The notes: a model not told the origin generated them from the sequence alone. A stretch of DNA of 64,000 nucleotides from Aldehydirespirator sp965116965 (GCA_965116965.1 OZ220743.1:992001-1056000), one strand, 5' to 3'; shown: positions 41,733 through 50,474, counted from the stretch's first letter. Numbers and translations: made by a program.

Positions 41733-43238
41733 ATGACGCTGGAGTCGCTGAGTCTCTTCGACCGTGAAGCGGAGTGGGACGACCTCGAGCGACTTGTAGT
41801 TGCGCCCGGCCCGAGACTGAGGTTGGGCTTGGTGTACGGGCGGCGGCGGTACGGCAAGAGCTACCTGCTCCGCAGACTCGTGGAGTCCGTCGGAGGCATG
41901 TACCACTTGGCGTTGCAGGAGGAGCGCCGGTCGGCACTCGAACGGTTTGCCGACACGGTCAGCGGGCTCCAGCCGGGCGCGCCGCCATTGCGCTTCGACG
42001 ACTGGAGTGCCGCTCTGGGCTACGCCGTCGACATCCTGGGGAGGCAGGCCGGAGGGCCGAAGGTTCTGGTGCTGGACGAGTACCCGTACCTGCGCCAGGG
42101 CAGCGCAGAGTTGGACTCGTGCGTGCAAGCCCTGATGGATGAGGCGGCGGCGGGAAGCCTCGGCTCCACATGGGACGCGCCGGTGTCGATGATCGTGTGC
42201 GGGTCGGCTATGTCGGTGATGACCGGCATTCTCAGCGGCACGTCGCCCATGCGGGGCCGGGCTGCGCTGGACATGGCCCTGGCGCCCTTCGACTACCGCC
42301 AGTCCCGAGGGTTCTGGGGGATCGCTGATCCGGCAGCCGCTCTAGGTGTGGATGCCGTTGTCGGCGGCGCGGCCGGCTACAAGGATCTCACGGCCGCCGT
42401 CGGCGTGCCGGCGCGGCTGGAGGAACTGGCCGGGTGGCTCTGTGCCACGGTGCTCAACCCGTCGCATGCGCTCTTCCGTGAGGACGAGTACCTGCTGCGG
42501 GAGGATCCGCGAGTAACGGTCGAGGCTCCGTACTACTCCCTGCTGCAGGCCATCGCCGCAGGGCGGGCGTCGCAGGGCCGGATCGCGGAGGCGGTGGGTC
42601 GCGCTCCGGGCGACATCGTGCACCAGTTGAGTGTGATGACCACCGCTGGGTTCGTTGTCCGCGACGACGACCTGCTCACCGCCAGACGGCCGGCGTACCG
42701 GATTGCGGATCCGATCGTGCGCTTCCATCACTTGGTGACGCGCCGCAATCGCGCCATGCTGGAGGAACGCCGCGCTGCTGAGGTGTGGGCGGGTGTCGCC
42801 GACACATACCGGTCCCGGATCGTCGGTCCGCACTTCGAGTCTCTCTGCCGCCGCTGGGTGGACCGCTACGCCGCCGAGGACACCCTGGGTGGACCGGTTA
42901 CGGCCGCCCGACGGGTGCAGGTGAACGACCGGAACCGCCGCCAGTCCTTCGAGCTGGACGTGGCCGCGACCTCCACGCCGGTCAGTGCCGGCAGCCCGCG
43001 CCGGACGACGATCCAGGTGCTCGGCGAGGCCAAGGCGTCTCGTCTCGGCGCCGAGGATCTCGCCCGCCTAGACCGCATCGCCGAACTCCTCGACGAGCGG
43101 AAGACGGTGTCTGTGGCACCTGCCGCCAGACGGCTGCTCTTCTCCGCTCAGGGTTTCAGCGCCGACCTGGCGACCGCCGCCCGCCGCCGCGCCGACGTGG
43201 AGCTCATAGACCTGGACCGCCTCTACGAAGGCGCCTGA
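41733..43238 (+). CDS. P-loop ATPase with C-terminal DUF234/nuclease-like domain
   Basis: The 501-residue protein resembles the archaeal/bacterial SSO-type ATPases: FDREAEWDDLERLV at the N-terminus, Walker A VYGRRRYGKSYLL (about residues 34-46), Walker B KVLVLDEYPYL (about 110-120), an arginine-finger region near MTGILSGTSPMRGRA, a winged helix (ASQGRIAEAVGRAPGDIVHQ, about 286-305) and a C-terminal DUF234 domain with PD-(D/E)xK-like FELDVAA and VLGEAKAS (about 408-437). Members are common in mobile regions and are proposed defence or toxin-like regulators; the function is unknown. ATG 41733 has a good ribosome binding site. Confidence 0.82.
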   Translation: MTLESLSLFDREAEWDDLERLVVAPGPRLRLGLVYGRRRYGKSYLLRRLVESVGGMYHLALQEERRSALERFADTVSGLQPGAPPLRFDDWSAALGYAVDILGRQAGGPKVLVLDEYPYLRQGSAELDSCVQALMDEAAAGSLGSTWDAPVSMIVCGSAMSVMTGILSGTSPMRGRAALDMALAPFDYRQSRGFWGIADPAAALGVDAVVGGAAGYKDLTAAVGVPARLEELAGWLCATVLNPSHALFREDEYLLREDPRVTVEAPYYSLLQAIAAGRASQGRIAEAVGRAPGDIVHQLSVMTTAGFVVRDDDLLTARRPAYRIADPIVRFHHLVTRRNRAMLEERRAAEVWAGVADTYRSRIVGPHFESLCRRWVDRYAAEDTLGGPVTAARRVQVNDRNRRQSFELDVAATSTPVSAGSPRRTTIQVLGEAKASRLGAEDLARLDRIAELLDERKTVSVAPAARRLLFSAQGFSADLATAARRRADVELIDLDRLYEGA

Positions 43239-43735
43239 ACTGCATCGTCAGCTTGGCCAGGAGTATTCCGACTGCTACTGCCAAGCGACCGGACCTCGGC
43301 GCCTGCCGCCTTGGCCCGCTGCATGGTGCTCTCATGGCAGGTCAGCAGGATCATCTGATGATGGACTGAGAACTCGGCCAGAATGTCCAGGCAGCGCTCG
43401 GTGCGCTCTTCGTCGAGCGCGATCAGTACGTCGTCGAGGATCAGGGGCAAGTGAACGCCGCGGGATTTCGCCTGCCGCTCCACGGTGGCCAGGCGAAGCG
43501 CTAGTGCTGTGTCGTCGAAATGGCTAGGGCAGCGCAGCAGGACCGAGACCCTGCTTGGGAGCGCTCTGGACGCCCCGATCATTTCAGCGACGGACCACTA
43601 GGTACAGCAAGGTCTGCGCACCGAGCGACAGCTGACGGTCCGTGTGCTCGCCACGGGGCCCGTCCACCCGAAGGTGCTCACCTCCGACCGAGTCGGACGC
43701 AGTCTGGGGGTGCGGGTTCACGATGGAGCACTGTT
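43223..43735 (-). pseudogene. C-terminal remnant of a YhaN/SMC-like ATPase, split by a miniature element
   Basis: On the minus strand, after removing the 101-bp element and one CTAG, the frame reads RQLSLGAQTLLYLALRLATV, then HLPLILDDVLIALDEERTER and QMILLTCHESTMQRAKAAG. These are the signature, Walker B/D-loop and H-switch regions of YhaN/SbcC-type AAA ATPases. The N-terminal 80 percent or more is missing: homology stops near 43735 at the promoter of the next gene. The 3' end overlaps the convergent DUF234 gene. It is a dead fragment, probably of a defence-type ATPase. Confidence 0.75.
43501..43601 (+). mobile_element. CTAG-flanked 101-bp miniature element, copy 3
   Basis: This copy lies between CTAG 43501-43504 and CTAG 43598-43601 and differs from copy 1 at a few positions (TTGGGAG for TTGAGAG, CTCTGG for CTCCGG, GATCATT for GACCAATT). 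It interrupts the YhaN-like remnant; taking it out joins TLLY to LALRL in frame. Confidence 0.85.
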
Positions 43736-43748
43736 GCCATGTAAAACT

Positions 43749-43792
43749 GCCAAGTTATTGGATGGCTAACAGCCACTTTATGGGCATACAAT
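43749..43792 (+). promoter_or_regulatory. Twin operators, site 2, with overlapping -10 box
   Basis: GCCAAGTTATTGGA (43749-43762) and GCCACTTTATGGGC (43772-43785) repeat the 23-bp spacing of site 1. TACAAT (43787-43792) follows directly and is a good -10 box. It overlaps the first possible ATG (43791), so the real start must be further downstream, at 43824. Confidence 0.65.
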
Positions 43793-43823
43793 GTCGGCAG
43801 AAGGTGGTTGTGAGGTGTATCGA

Positions 43824-45101
43824 ATGATCGATGACATCACCCCCGACGGGTACCTGCCCCGTGTCGTGGATGACGAGATGCGGATGGCGCTGCGGGCGAT
43901 GCCGGCGGTGGTGGTCGAGGGTCCCCGTGCCTGCGGCAAGACTTGGACCGGGCGACGGTTCGCCAACAGCGCCGTCTACCTCGATGAGAGAGCCGGCCAT
44001 GCGCTGGCCGCCGGCATGGACCCGGCGACGGTCCTCGATGGGGCGCCGCCGCGCCTGCTGGACGAGTGGCAGCTTGCTCCCGGAATCTGGAATCCGATGA
44101 GGCGGGCCTGCGACTCCCGCGGTGACAGGGGCCTGTTCATCCTCACGGGCTCCGCCAACCCGCCGGACGACATCACGCGGCATTCGGGTGCTGGAAGGAT
44201 CAGGCGCGTCCGCATGCGTCCCATGAGCCTGTACGAGAGCGGGGAGTCCGATGGCAGTGTCTCGCTGGCCGGCCTGCTCGACGGTGACCGGTGCACGGCG
44301 ACCGATGGCGGTTTCACGCTGGACGATGTGCTCGCGCTGTCGTGCAGGGGCGGATGGCCCCAGATGCGTGACGCGGACGCGGTGACGGCCCGGGACGCGG
44401 CCCGCGCCTACCTGGACGAGATGGGGCGCACGGACGTGTCCCGCGTGGACGGGGTAGAGCGAGACCCGGTGCGGGTGGGTCGGCTTCTCGTGTCGCTGGC
44501 CCGCAATGTCGCCACTGAGGTGAGGCATACTGTGCTGGCGGCGGACACGGCCGCGCCCGGCGAAGCGCCCCTGGAGCGCCGCACCGTTGCCGGCTACCTG
44601 GCTGCGCTGGCAAGGCTCTTCGTGGTCGAGGAGGTGCCGGCATGGCGACCGCATCTGGCCTCGCGGGCACAGGCGCGGCGCTCTCCCCGGATCCACTTGG
44701 TGGACCCGTCGCTGACCGTCGCCGCGCTGGGGGCGAGCGTCGACGGCCTGATCCGCGACCTGGGCTTCGCAGGGCGGCTCTTCGAGTCGATGGTGATCCG
44801 GGATCTTCAGGTGTACGCCCAAGCGAGCCGCTGCTCGCTCGCCCACTATCGCGACAGCGACAACCTGGAGGTCGATCTCATCGTCGAACACCCCGATGGG
44901 CGGTGGATTGCTGTAGAGGTCAAGCTGGGCGGTGCGGCCGCGATCGACAAGGGTGCCAGGTCGCTGAGACGGCTTCACGACAAGCTCGATCGAGCCAAGA
45001 CCGGCGACCCGGCCAAGCTGGTGGTGGTCACCGCCAGCGGCTACGCCTACGAGCGTCGGGACGGTGTGGCGGTGGCGCCCATCACCTCTCTAGGCCCGTA
45101 G
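43824..45101 (+). CDS. AAA ATPase with DUF4143 (ATP-binding protein)
   Basis: The 425-residue protein has an AAA_14-type P-loop VVVEGPRACGKTWTGRRFAN (about residues 27-46), Walker B PPRLLDEWQLAPGIW (about 75-89), sensor FILTGSANPP (about 106-115) and the C-terminal DUF4143 domain, where GFAGRLFESMVIRDLQVYAQ (about 313-332) and LEVDLIVEHPDGRWIAVEVK (about 349-368) form a PD-(D/E)xK-like core. ATG 43824 is chosen because the upstream ATG lies in the -10 box and GAGG is 8 nt before it. It is a frequent passenger of mobile regions with unknown function, possibly toxin-antitoxin or defence related. Confidence 0.85.
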   Translation: MIDDITPDGYLPRVVDDEMRMALRAMPAVVVEGPRACGKTWTGRRFANSAVYLDERAGHALAAGMDPATVLDGAPPRLLDEWQLAPGIWNPMRRACDSRGDRGLFILTGSANPPDDITRHSGAGRIRRVRMRPMSLYESGESDGSVSLAGLLDGDRCTATDGGFTLDDVLALSCRGGWPQMRDADAVTARDAARAYLDEMGRTDVSRVDGVERDPVRVGRLLVSLARNVATEVRHTVLAADTAAPGEAPLERRTVAGYLAALARLFVVEEVPAWRPHLASRAQARRSPRIHLVDPSLTVAALGASVDGLIRDLGFAGRLFESMVIRDLQVYAQASRCSLAHYRDSDNLEVDLIVEHPDGRWIAVEVKLGGAAAIDKGARSLRRLHDKLDRAKTGDPAKLVVVTASGYAYERRDGVAVAPITSLGP

Positions 45102-45157
45102 CCGAACGGACCGGTGGCGGCACACGGTGCCGCTGGGTGCCACCCGTGTCTCCGCTG

Positions 45158-45326
45158 GAAGAATCCGGGGCGGGGATTGCTAGCGTTTCTGCTTGTGCCG
45201 CTGGTTACCGCATATCACCGTCCCGCGTCCCTGGATGAGGCGCTCGACCTGCTGAGCGCTCCCCGGAGGGTGGCTCTAGGAGGCGGGACGACGCTCAACG
45301 CCGACCGGGAGCCGTCCGGCTGGGAG
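45158..45326 (+). repeat. 169-bp exact duplication, right copy (5' end of the FAD-subunit gene)
   Basis: 45158-45326 is identical to 41456-41624. It spans 37 bp of leader and the first 44 codons of the FAD-subunit gene. The 3.5-kb ATPase island lies between the copies. Perfect identity implies a recent event. Confidence 0.95.
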
Positions 45327-45923
45327 GCCGTCGATCTCCAGAACCTCGGGCTGGACGCGATCGCGGCTGTTGAGGACGGGTGGGTCCGTATCGGAGCCAC
45401 TGCCACCCTGGACGCCGTCCGGCGCTGCGAACTCCTGCCCGACTCGCTGCGGGAGCTGGCCAGGCTCGAGCAGCCGTCCACACTGCGGACGCTGGCCACC
45501 GTGGGCGGCCTCGTGGCCAAGGCCTCGGCCGAGAGCCTGTTGCTGGCCGGCTTGCTGGCCCACGACGCCCGGGTGGAGCTCGCCGGCCCGGCACCGGAGT
45601 GCAGCCTGGCCGGACTGCTGGCTGCCGGGCTGCCACCAGGATCGCTCATCACCGCGGTCACCGTCGATCGCTCGGGACGCACCGCCACGGCCCGCACTGG
45701 CCGCACCCCGGCCGATGTGCCCATCGTGGCGGCCTACGGGCGCCGTATCGAGGGTTTCGTGGCCATGGCTCTCACCGGCGTGGGTGATCATCCTGTGCTG
45801 GTCGACGTCCACGACCCGACCGCGAGCCTGGAGCCCACGGGAGACTTCCGGGGCAGCCGCGAGTACCGACTCCACCTGGCGGGCACGCTCACGGCCCGGG
45901 TCATGGAGGAGCTGTACCCATGA
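45195..45923 (+). CDS. FAD-binding subunit of a xanthine dehydrogenase-family molybdenum hydroxylase
   Basis: The 242-residue protein resembles CoxM/XdhB FAD subunits: YHRPASLDEALDLL, RRVALGGGTTLNADR (about residues 23-37, FAD pyrophosphate loop), VRIGATATLDAVRR (about 65-78) and TLRTLATVGGLVAKASAESL (about 95-114; canonical proteins have TxGGN, here the Asn is Leu). It is short: CO dehydrogenase-type FAD subunits are about 290 residues. GTG 45195 is the start; no strong Shine-Dalgarno is seen, so a short leader is possible. Its stop overlaps the ATG of the Mo subunit. Confidence 0.82.
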   Translation: MPLVTAYHRPASLDEALDLLSAPRRVALGGGTTLNADREPSGWEAVDLQNLGLDAIAAVEDGWVRIGATATLDAVRRCELLPDSLRELARLEQPSTLRTLATVGGLVAKASAESLLLAGLLAHDARVELAGPAPECSLAGLLAAGLPPGSLITAVTVDRSGRTATARTGRTPADVPIVAAYGRRIEGFVAMALTGVGDHPVLVDVHDPTASLEPTGDFRGSREYRLHLAGTLTARVMEELYP

Positions 45924-48853
45924 CCATCGACGTCACCTTCGAACTCAACGGCGCCCCGGTCACGGTGGACGTCGAGCCCCACCACACCCTGCGGGAGGCG
46001 CTGAGGCGCCTGGGCATGTTCTCTGTGCACTACGGCTCCGACAGCGGCGAGACCGGCGCGGCCGCGGTCCTCTACGACGGCCGTCTCGCCTCCAGCGACG
46101 TCATCCTGGCCGCGTCGGCGGACGGCCACCGGGTCACCACCGTCGAGTCGCTCAACGTCTCGCCGGACCTGCATCCCGTGCAGACCGCGTTCGTGGCGGT
46201 TGGCGCCTTCCAGTCCGGCTACTCCGCGGGGGCGATGATCCTGGGCACTCTGGCGCTGCTGGAGGAGAACCCCGACCCGCCCGAGGACGAGATCAGGGAC
46301 ATGCTCTCAGGCATCCTCGACCGCGAGACCGCCTACGTGAAGCCGGTCGAGGCGGTCAAGCGGGCCGCGGCCGTGCTGCGGGGCGAGGACACCGAGCCGT
46401 TCGCGCCGCTGGTGCTCGAGCCGCTCACCGACGGCTACCGTCCCGCCCCGGCCGGCGCCGACGGCGAGGCCCCCGACGCCCCCCAGTCCGTGCCCCGCCT
46501 GGTGCCGTCCCGCGAGGTTCCCGACATGGCTGTGGTCGGCAAGCCGGAGGTCAAGGTGGACGCGGTTCGCCTGGCCAAGGGCAACCCCGCCTTCACCGAC
46601 GACGTCGAGCCCCGGGGGATGCTGTACGCCAAGGTGCTGCGCAGCCCCCACGCCCACGCCCGGATCCTCAGCATCGACGACTCCAAGGCCCGGGCGGTGC
46701 CCGGCGTGCACGCCGTGCTGCACTACGGCAACACCCCGAGGGTCAAGTACGCCTCCGGCGGGCAGAGCTGGCCCAATCCTCACCCCTACGACCAGGTGAG
46801 CTTCGACGACCGGGTCCGCCACGTCGGCGACCGGGTGGCCGCGGTGGCCGCCGAGACCGTCGAGGCCGCCGAGGAGGCCGTGAGGCTCATCGAGGTCACC
46901 TACGAGGTTCTGCCGGCGGTGTTCGACGAGCGCTTCGCCATGGACCCCGACGCCCCCAAGGTCCACGACGAGGACGACACCACCCACATCTGCGACCCGC
47001 AGCGCAACCTGGTGCACCACATGGCGGCCCAGCGCGGCGACGTCGACGCACAACTAGCGTCCGCGCCCCATGTGTTCGAGCAGACGTTCAGGGTGCATCA
47101 GGTCCAGCAGTGCCCCATAGAGCCCCACATCTCGATGGCCTGGCTCGACTCCGACGAGCGCATGGTGGTGCGCACCGCCACCCAGGTGCCGTTCCACACC
47201 CGCCGGATGCTGGCTCCACTCATCGACATGGAGATCAAGGACATCCGGGTGATCAAGCCCCGCATCGGCGGCGGCTTCGGGGCCAAGCAGGAGATGCTGA
47301 TCGAGGACATCGTCGCCCACCTCGCCATCGCCACCCGCCGCCCGGTTCGCCTCGAGTTGGATCGGGCCGAGGAGTTCTACGCCAGCCGCACCCGCCACCC
47401 CCAGACCATCACCTACCGCACCGCGGTCGACGACGACGGCACGCTGCTGGCCCAGGACATGAGCCTCATCGGCAACACCGGCCCCTACGGCACCCACGGC
47501 TTCACCGTGCAGATCGTGTCGGGGCTGCGCGGCCTCACCTCCTACAACGCCGCGTCCAAGCGCTTCGACTGCGATGTCGTCTACACCAACATCCCGGTGC
47601 CGGGCGCCTACCGGGGCTACGGCGCCCCGCAGGCCGAGTTCGCGCTCGAGGCCCACATGGAGGACATCGCCCGCGCCCTCGACCTCGACCCCATCGAGTT
47701 CAAGCGGCGCAACTGGGTGAAGGTGGGCGACGAGATGGACATCGCCCCGCACCTGGGCGAGCGGGCCGTGGAGGAGGAGGAGCTCGACGAGTACCCGAAG
47801 ATTATGTCGTCGGGCATCGAGGAGTGCGTGGCCCAGGGGATGCGAGAGGTCGACTGGAACCGTCGCAACGACACCGCCTGGAAGGCCCCGGCCGACCGCC
47901 CCAACATCCGGCGGGGCCTGGGCTTCGCCTTCTGCATGCACGGCACGGCCATCCCGTTCCTGGACATGGGCGGCTGCTCCATCAAGCTCAACGACGACGG
48001 CTCGTTCAACATGCTCATCGGGGCCACCGACCTCGGCACCGGCGCCGACACCGTGATCGGCCAGATCGCGGCCGAGGTGCTCGGCGTGCCCCTCGACGAC
48101 ATCAAGGTGTACTCCAGCGACACCGACATGACCCCGTTCGACACCGGGGCCTACGCCTCGTCCACCACCTACATCTCGGGAACGGCCGCGCTGCGGGCCG
48201 CGGAGGCGGTCCGGGAGCGGCTCAAGGCGCGGGCCGCGATGCTGCTGGAGGTGGACGAGCCCTGCACCATCGAGCTGCGAGACCGTCGTGCCTACGCGGC
48301 CGACGGCCGCTCGGTCACGCTGGAGGAGATCGCCCTCGACTCGCTGCACTGGCAGGAGCAGGAGCAGATCATGGGCACGGCCTCGCACGTGTCGCCGGAC
48401 TGCCCGCCCCCGTTCGCGGCCCAGTTCGCCGAAGTGGAGGTGGACGTCGACACCGGCCAGGTCACGGTGACCAAGCTGGTGATGGCGGTGGACTGCGGGG
48501 TGGCCATCAACCCGGTGACCGCCAGCGGCCAGGTGGAGGGAGGCATGATCCAGGCCCTCGGCTACGCCCATTGCGAGGAGATCGTGCTCGACGACGACGG
48601 GCGCATGGTCAACCCGTCGTTCGGTCCCTACAAGATCTACCGGGCCGACGAGATGCCCGACACCGTCGTGTACCTGGTGCAGACCATGGAGGACAGCGGC
48701 CCGTTCGGAGCCAAGGCGGTGGCCGAGATTCCCAAGGACGGCGTGGCCCCGGCCGTGCGCAACGCCATCCTCGACGCCACCGGGGTGGCCATAAACGATC
48801 TGCCGTTCACCCCGGAGCGGGTCTGGGCCGCACTGCAAGCTGCCGAGACATAA
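45920..48853 (+). CDS. Molybdenum hydroxylase large subunit fused to a cysteine-free ferredoxin-like domain
   Basis: Residues 1-150 align with the [2Fe-2S] small subunit of the xanthine oxidase family, but all eight cluster cysteines are replaced: Ser40, Thr45, Ala48, Asp60, Ser99, Ser102, Asp134, Glu136 (VHYGSDSGETGAAAV, QSGYSAGAM, SGILDRETAY). Residues about 200-977 are an intact Mo-cofactor domain with IGGGFGAKQEMLIEDIVAHL (about 449-468), PGAYRGYGAPQAEFALEAH, GATDLGTGADTV and catalytic Glu in AVAEIPKDG (about 935). Electrons therefore cannot pass through Fe-S clusters in this chain. Fusion of small and large subunits is known from selenium-dependent xanthine dehydrogenases. It is cotranscribed with the FAD subunit. 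Confidence 0.88.
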   Translation: MTIDVTFELNGAPVTVDVEPHHTLREALRRLGMFSVHYGSDSGETGAAAVLYDGRLASSDVILAASADGHRVTTVESLNVSPDLHPVQTAFVAVGAFQSGYSAGAMILGTLALLEENPDPPEDEIRDMLSGILDRETAYVKPVEAVKRAAAVLRGEDTEPFAPLVLEPLTDGYRPAPAGADGEAPDAPQSVPRLVPSREVPDMAVVGKPEVKVDAVRLAKGNPAFTDDVEPRGMLYAKVLRSPHAHARILSIDDSKARAVPGVHAVLHYGNTPRVKYASGGQSWPNPHPYDQVSFDDRVRHVGDRVAAVAAETVEAAEEAVRLIEVTYEVLPAVFDERFAMDPDAPKVHDEDDTTHICDPQRNLVHHMAAQRGDVDAQLASAPHVFEQTFRVHQVQQCPIEPHISMAWLDSDERMVVRTATQVPFHTRRMLAPLIDMEIKDIRVIKPRIGGGFGAKQEMLIEDIVAHLAIATRRPVRLELDRAEEFYASRTRHPQTITYRTAVDDDGTLLAQDMSLIGNTGPYGTHGFTVQIVSGLRGLTSYNAASKRFDCDVVYTNIPVPGAYRGYGAPQAEFALEAHMEDIARALDLDPIEFKRRNWVKVGDEMDIAPHLGERAVEEEELDEYPKIMSSGIEECVAQGMREVDWNRRNDTAWKAPADRPNIRRGLGFAFCMHGTAIPFLDMGGCSIKLNDDGSFNMLIGATDLGTGADTVIGQIAAEVLGVPLDDIKVYSSDTDMTPFDTGAYASSTTYISGTAALRAAEAVRERLKARAAMLLEVDEPCTIELRDRRAYAADGRSVTLEEIALDSLHWQEQEQIMGTASHVSPDCPPPFAAQFAEVEVDVDTGQVTVTKLVMAVDCGVAINPVTASGQVEGGMIQALGYAHCEEIVLDDDGRMVNPSFGPYKIYRADEMPDTVVYLVQTMEDSGPFGAKAVAEIPKDGVAPAVRNAILDATGVAINDLPFTPERVWAALQAAET

Positions 48854-48901
48854 GAGCGGGCGCGAATAGGTGAGTGCCCCTCGCGTCGTATCGGTGTCAT
48901 T

Positions 48902-48982
48902 CCCGCTCTTGTTCGCTGCGCTCACGGGCCGCTCGGGCCGGTCTTCCGCTCTTGTTCGCTGCGCTTACGGGCCGCTCGGGCC
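48902..48982 (+). repeat. Two 38-bp GGGCCGCTCGGGCC-family repeats
   Basis: Copies at 48902-48939 and 48945-48982 (TTCGCTGCG variant) are followed by CCAGGGGCCTCGCCCGTATG, as at 24.87 kb, and end with CGCTCGGCCTCTGG just before the amidohydrolase start. The whole 48854-49042 gap is repeat material. Confidence 0.85.
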
Positions 48983-49042
48983 CAGGGGCCTCGCCCGTAT
49001 GGGCCGGGTTGGCCCGCCTGTTCGCTCGGCCTCTGGACCGCG

Positions 49043-50395
49043 ATGATTATCGGGGCCGACTGGGCCGTGACCGCGGCGCTGGACGAGCCCCGCCGGCGCT
49101 GGGCGGTGCGGGTGGTCGACGGCCTGATCGACGACTCCGGCCCGGCTGCCGAACTGCGCGCCCGGTATCCCGACGACGACTTCTGCGACGGTTCGGGCTG
49201 CGTGCTGCTGCCCGGCTTCGTCAACGCGCACGTGCACCTGTACGGGGTGCTGGCCCACGGCGTTCCCGCGCCGGCCCAACCGGTCGCCGACTTCTGGGGC
49301 TTCCTGGACGACTACTGGTGGCCCCTGGTTGAGAACGCCCTCGACCACGAGATGATCGCGGCCGCGGCCGCCTGGGTGACCGCCGACCTGGCCGCCAGCG
49401 GCACGACCAGCTTCTTCGACGTACTCGAAGCCCCCAACGCCCTGCCCGGCGCCCTGTTCGCCCAACGCGAAGCCGTGGCCGCCAGCGGGCTCAGAGGTGT
49501 GCTGTCCTTCGAGGCCACCGAGCGGATGGGACCGGCCAACGGCCAGGCCGGCCTGGACGAGAACGCCAGCTTCATCGAGGACTGCCGGGCCGAGGTCGCC
49601 ACCAGCGGTCGCGCCGCCGCCGGCGACGGCCGGGTGTCGGGCGCCATGTGCATCCACACCACGTTCACCTGCGGAGAGCCGTTCATCCGGCAGGCCTTCG
49701 ATGCGGCCAACGATCTGGACGTGTTCTGCCACGCCCATGTGAACGAGGGAGTCCATGAGGGACGCTGGTGCACCGAGCACCACGGCATGCGCACCCTGGA
49801 GTTCTATGACCGTATCGGGGTGGCCTCGCCCCGCTTCCAGGCCAGCCAATGCGTGCAGCTGTCGCCCCGCGAGATCGACATCATCGCCGAGTCCGGCATC
49901 AGGGTCTCGCACATGCCGCTCTCGAACTGCGAGGTGGGCGGCGGGATCGCTCCGGTGCCCGAGCTGCTGGAGCGAGGAGTCACCGTGGGCCTCGGCTCCG
50001 ACGGCTATCTCAACGACATGTTCGCGGTGATGAGGGGCGCCTTCCTGCTGCACCGGGCGGCCACCCTCGACCCCGGCGCGATCAGCGCGGCCAGCGTCTT
50101 GCACATGGCAACCGAGGGATCGGCCCGCACCCTCGGCCTGGAGAGGGTGGGGCGACTGGAGCCCGGCTGGCACGCCGACCTGCAGCTGGTCGACCTGGAA
50201 GGTCCCGGAGGCCTGCCCACCCCGGTGGAGGCCCACAACCTGCTGGACCAGCTGGTGCTGTGGCGCAGCGGCTCGGATGTGAGCAAGGTGATGGTGGGAG
50301 GGGACTGGATCGTCGACGGCGGCGAGGTGATCGGCGCCGACATGGACGAGCTGCGAGCCCACACCCTCGAACAGGCCGCAAGGCTGTGGTCATGA
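49043..50395 (+). CDS. SsnA-like amidohydrolase
   Basis: The 450-residue metal-dependent hydrolase has LLPGFVNAHVHLYGVLAHGV (about residues 53-72, HxH), FCHAHVNEGVHEGRW (about 228-242, His), a segment with QCVQLSPREIDII where other members have a second-shell His (here AxQCVQL) and VTVGLGSDGYLNDMFAVMRG (Asp about 319). SsnA-type aminohydrolases often accompany selenium-dependent molybdenum hydroxylases and purine-degradation genes, which fits the neighbours. The substrate is probably an N-heterocycle or guanidino compound (inference). The His usually found in the HCxxL segment appears replaced by Gln, an oddity worth modelling. Confidence 0.82.
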   Translation: MIIGADWAVTAALDEPRRRWAVRVVDGLIDDSGPAAELRARYPDDDFCDGSGCVLLPGFVNAHVHLYGVLAHGVPAPAQPVADFWGFLDDYWWPLVENALDHEMIAAAAAWVTADLAASGTTSFFDVLEAPNALPGALFAQREAVAASGLRGVLSFEATERMGPANGQAGLDENASFIEDCRAEVATSGRAAAGDGRVSGAMCIHTTFTCGEPFIRQAFDAANDLDVFCHAHVNEGVHEGRWCTEHHGMRTLEFYDRIGVASPRFQASQCVQLSPREIDIIAESGIRVSHMPLSNCEVGGGIAPVPELLERGVTVGLGSDGYLNDMFAVMRGAFLLHRAATLDPGAISAASVLHMATEGSARTLGLERVGRLEPGWHADLQLVDLEGPGGLPTPVEAHNLLDQLVLWRSGSDVSKVMVGGDWIVDGGEVIGADMDELRAHTLEQAARLWS

Positions 50396-50404
50396 GCACC
50401 CTTA

Positions 50405-50459
50405 CGCGTTCTGTGTGCAGAAACCCGGTGTATGCCCCAAAAAGCGCGCACAGAACGCG
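50405..50459 (+). repeat. TTCTGTGTG-family palindrome, 14-bp arms
   Basis: CGCGTTCTGTGTGC (50405-50418) pairs with GCGCACAGAACGCG (50446-50459), 13 of 14 complementary, around 27 bp. It lies between the amidohydrolase and xdhC genes and ends 15 bp before the chosen xdhC start. Confidence 0.8.
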
Positions 50460-50474
50460 GGGAGGGGGCGAGTT

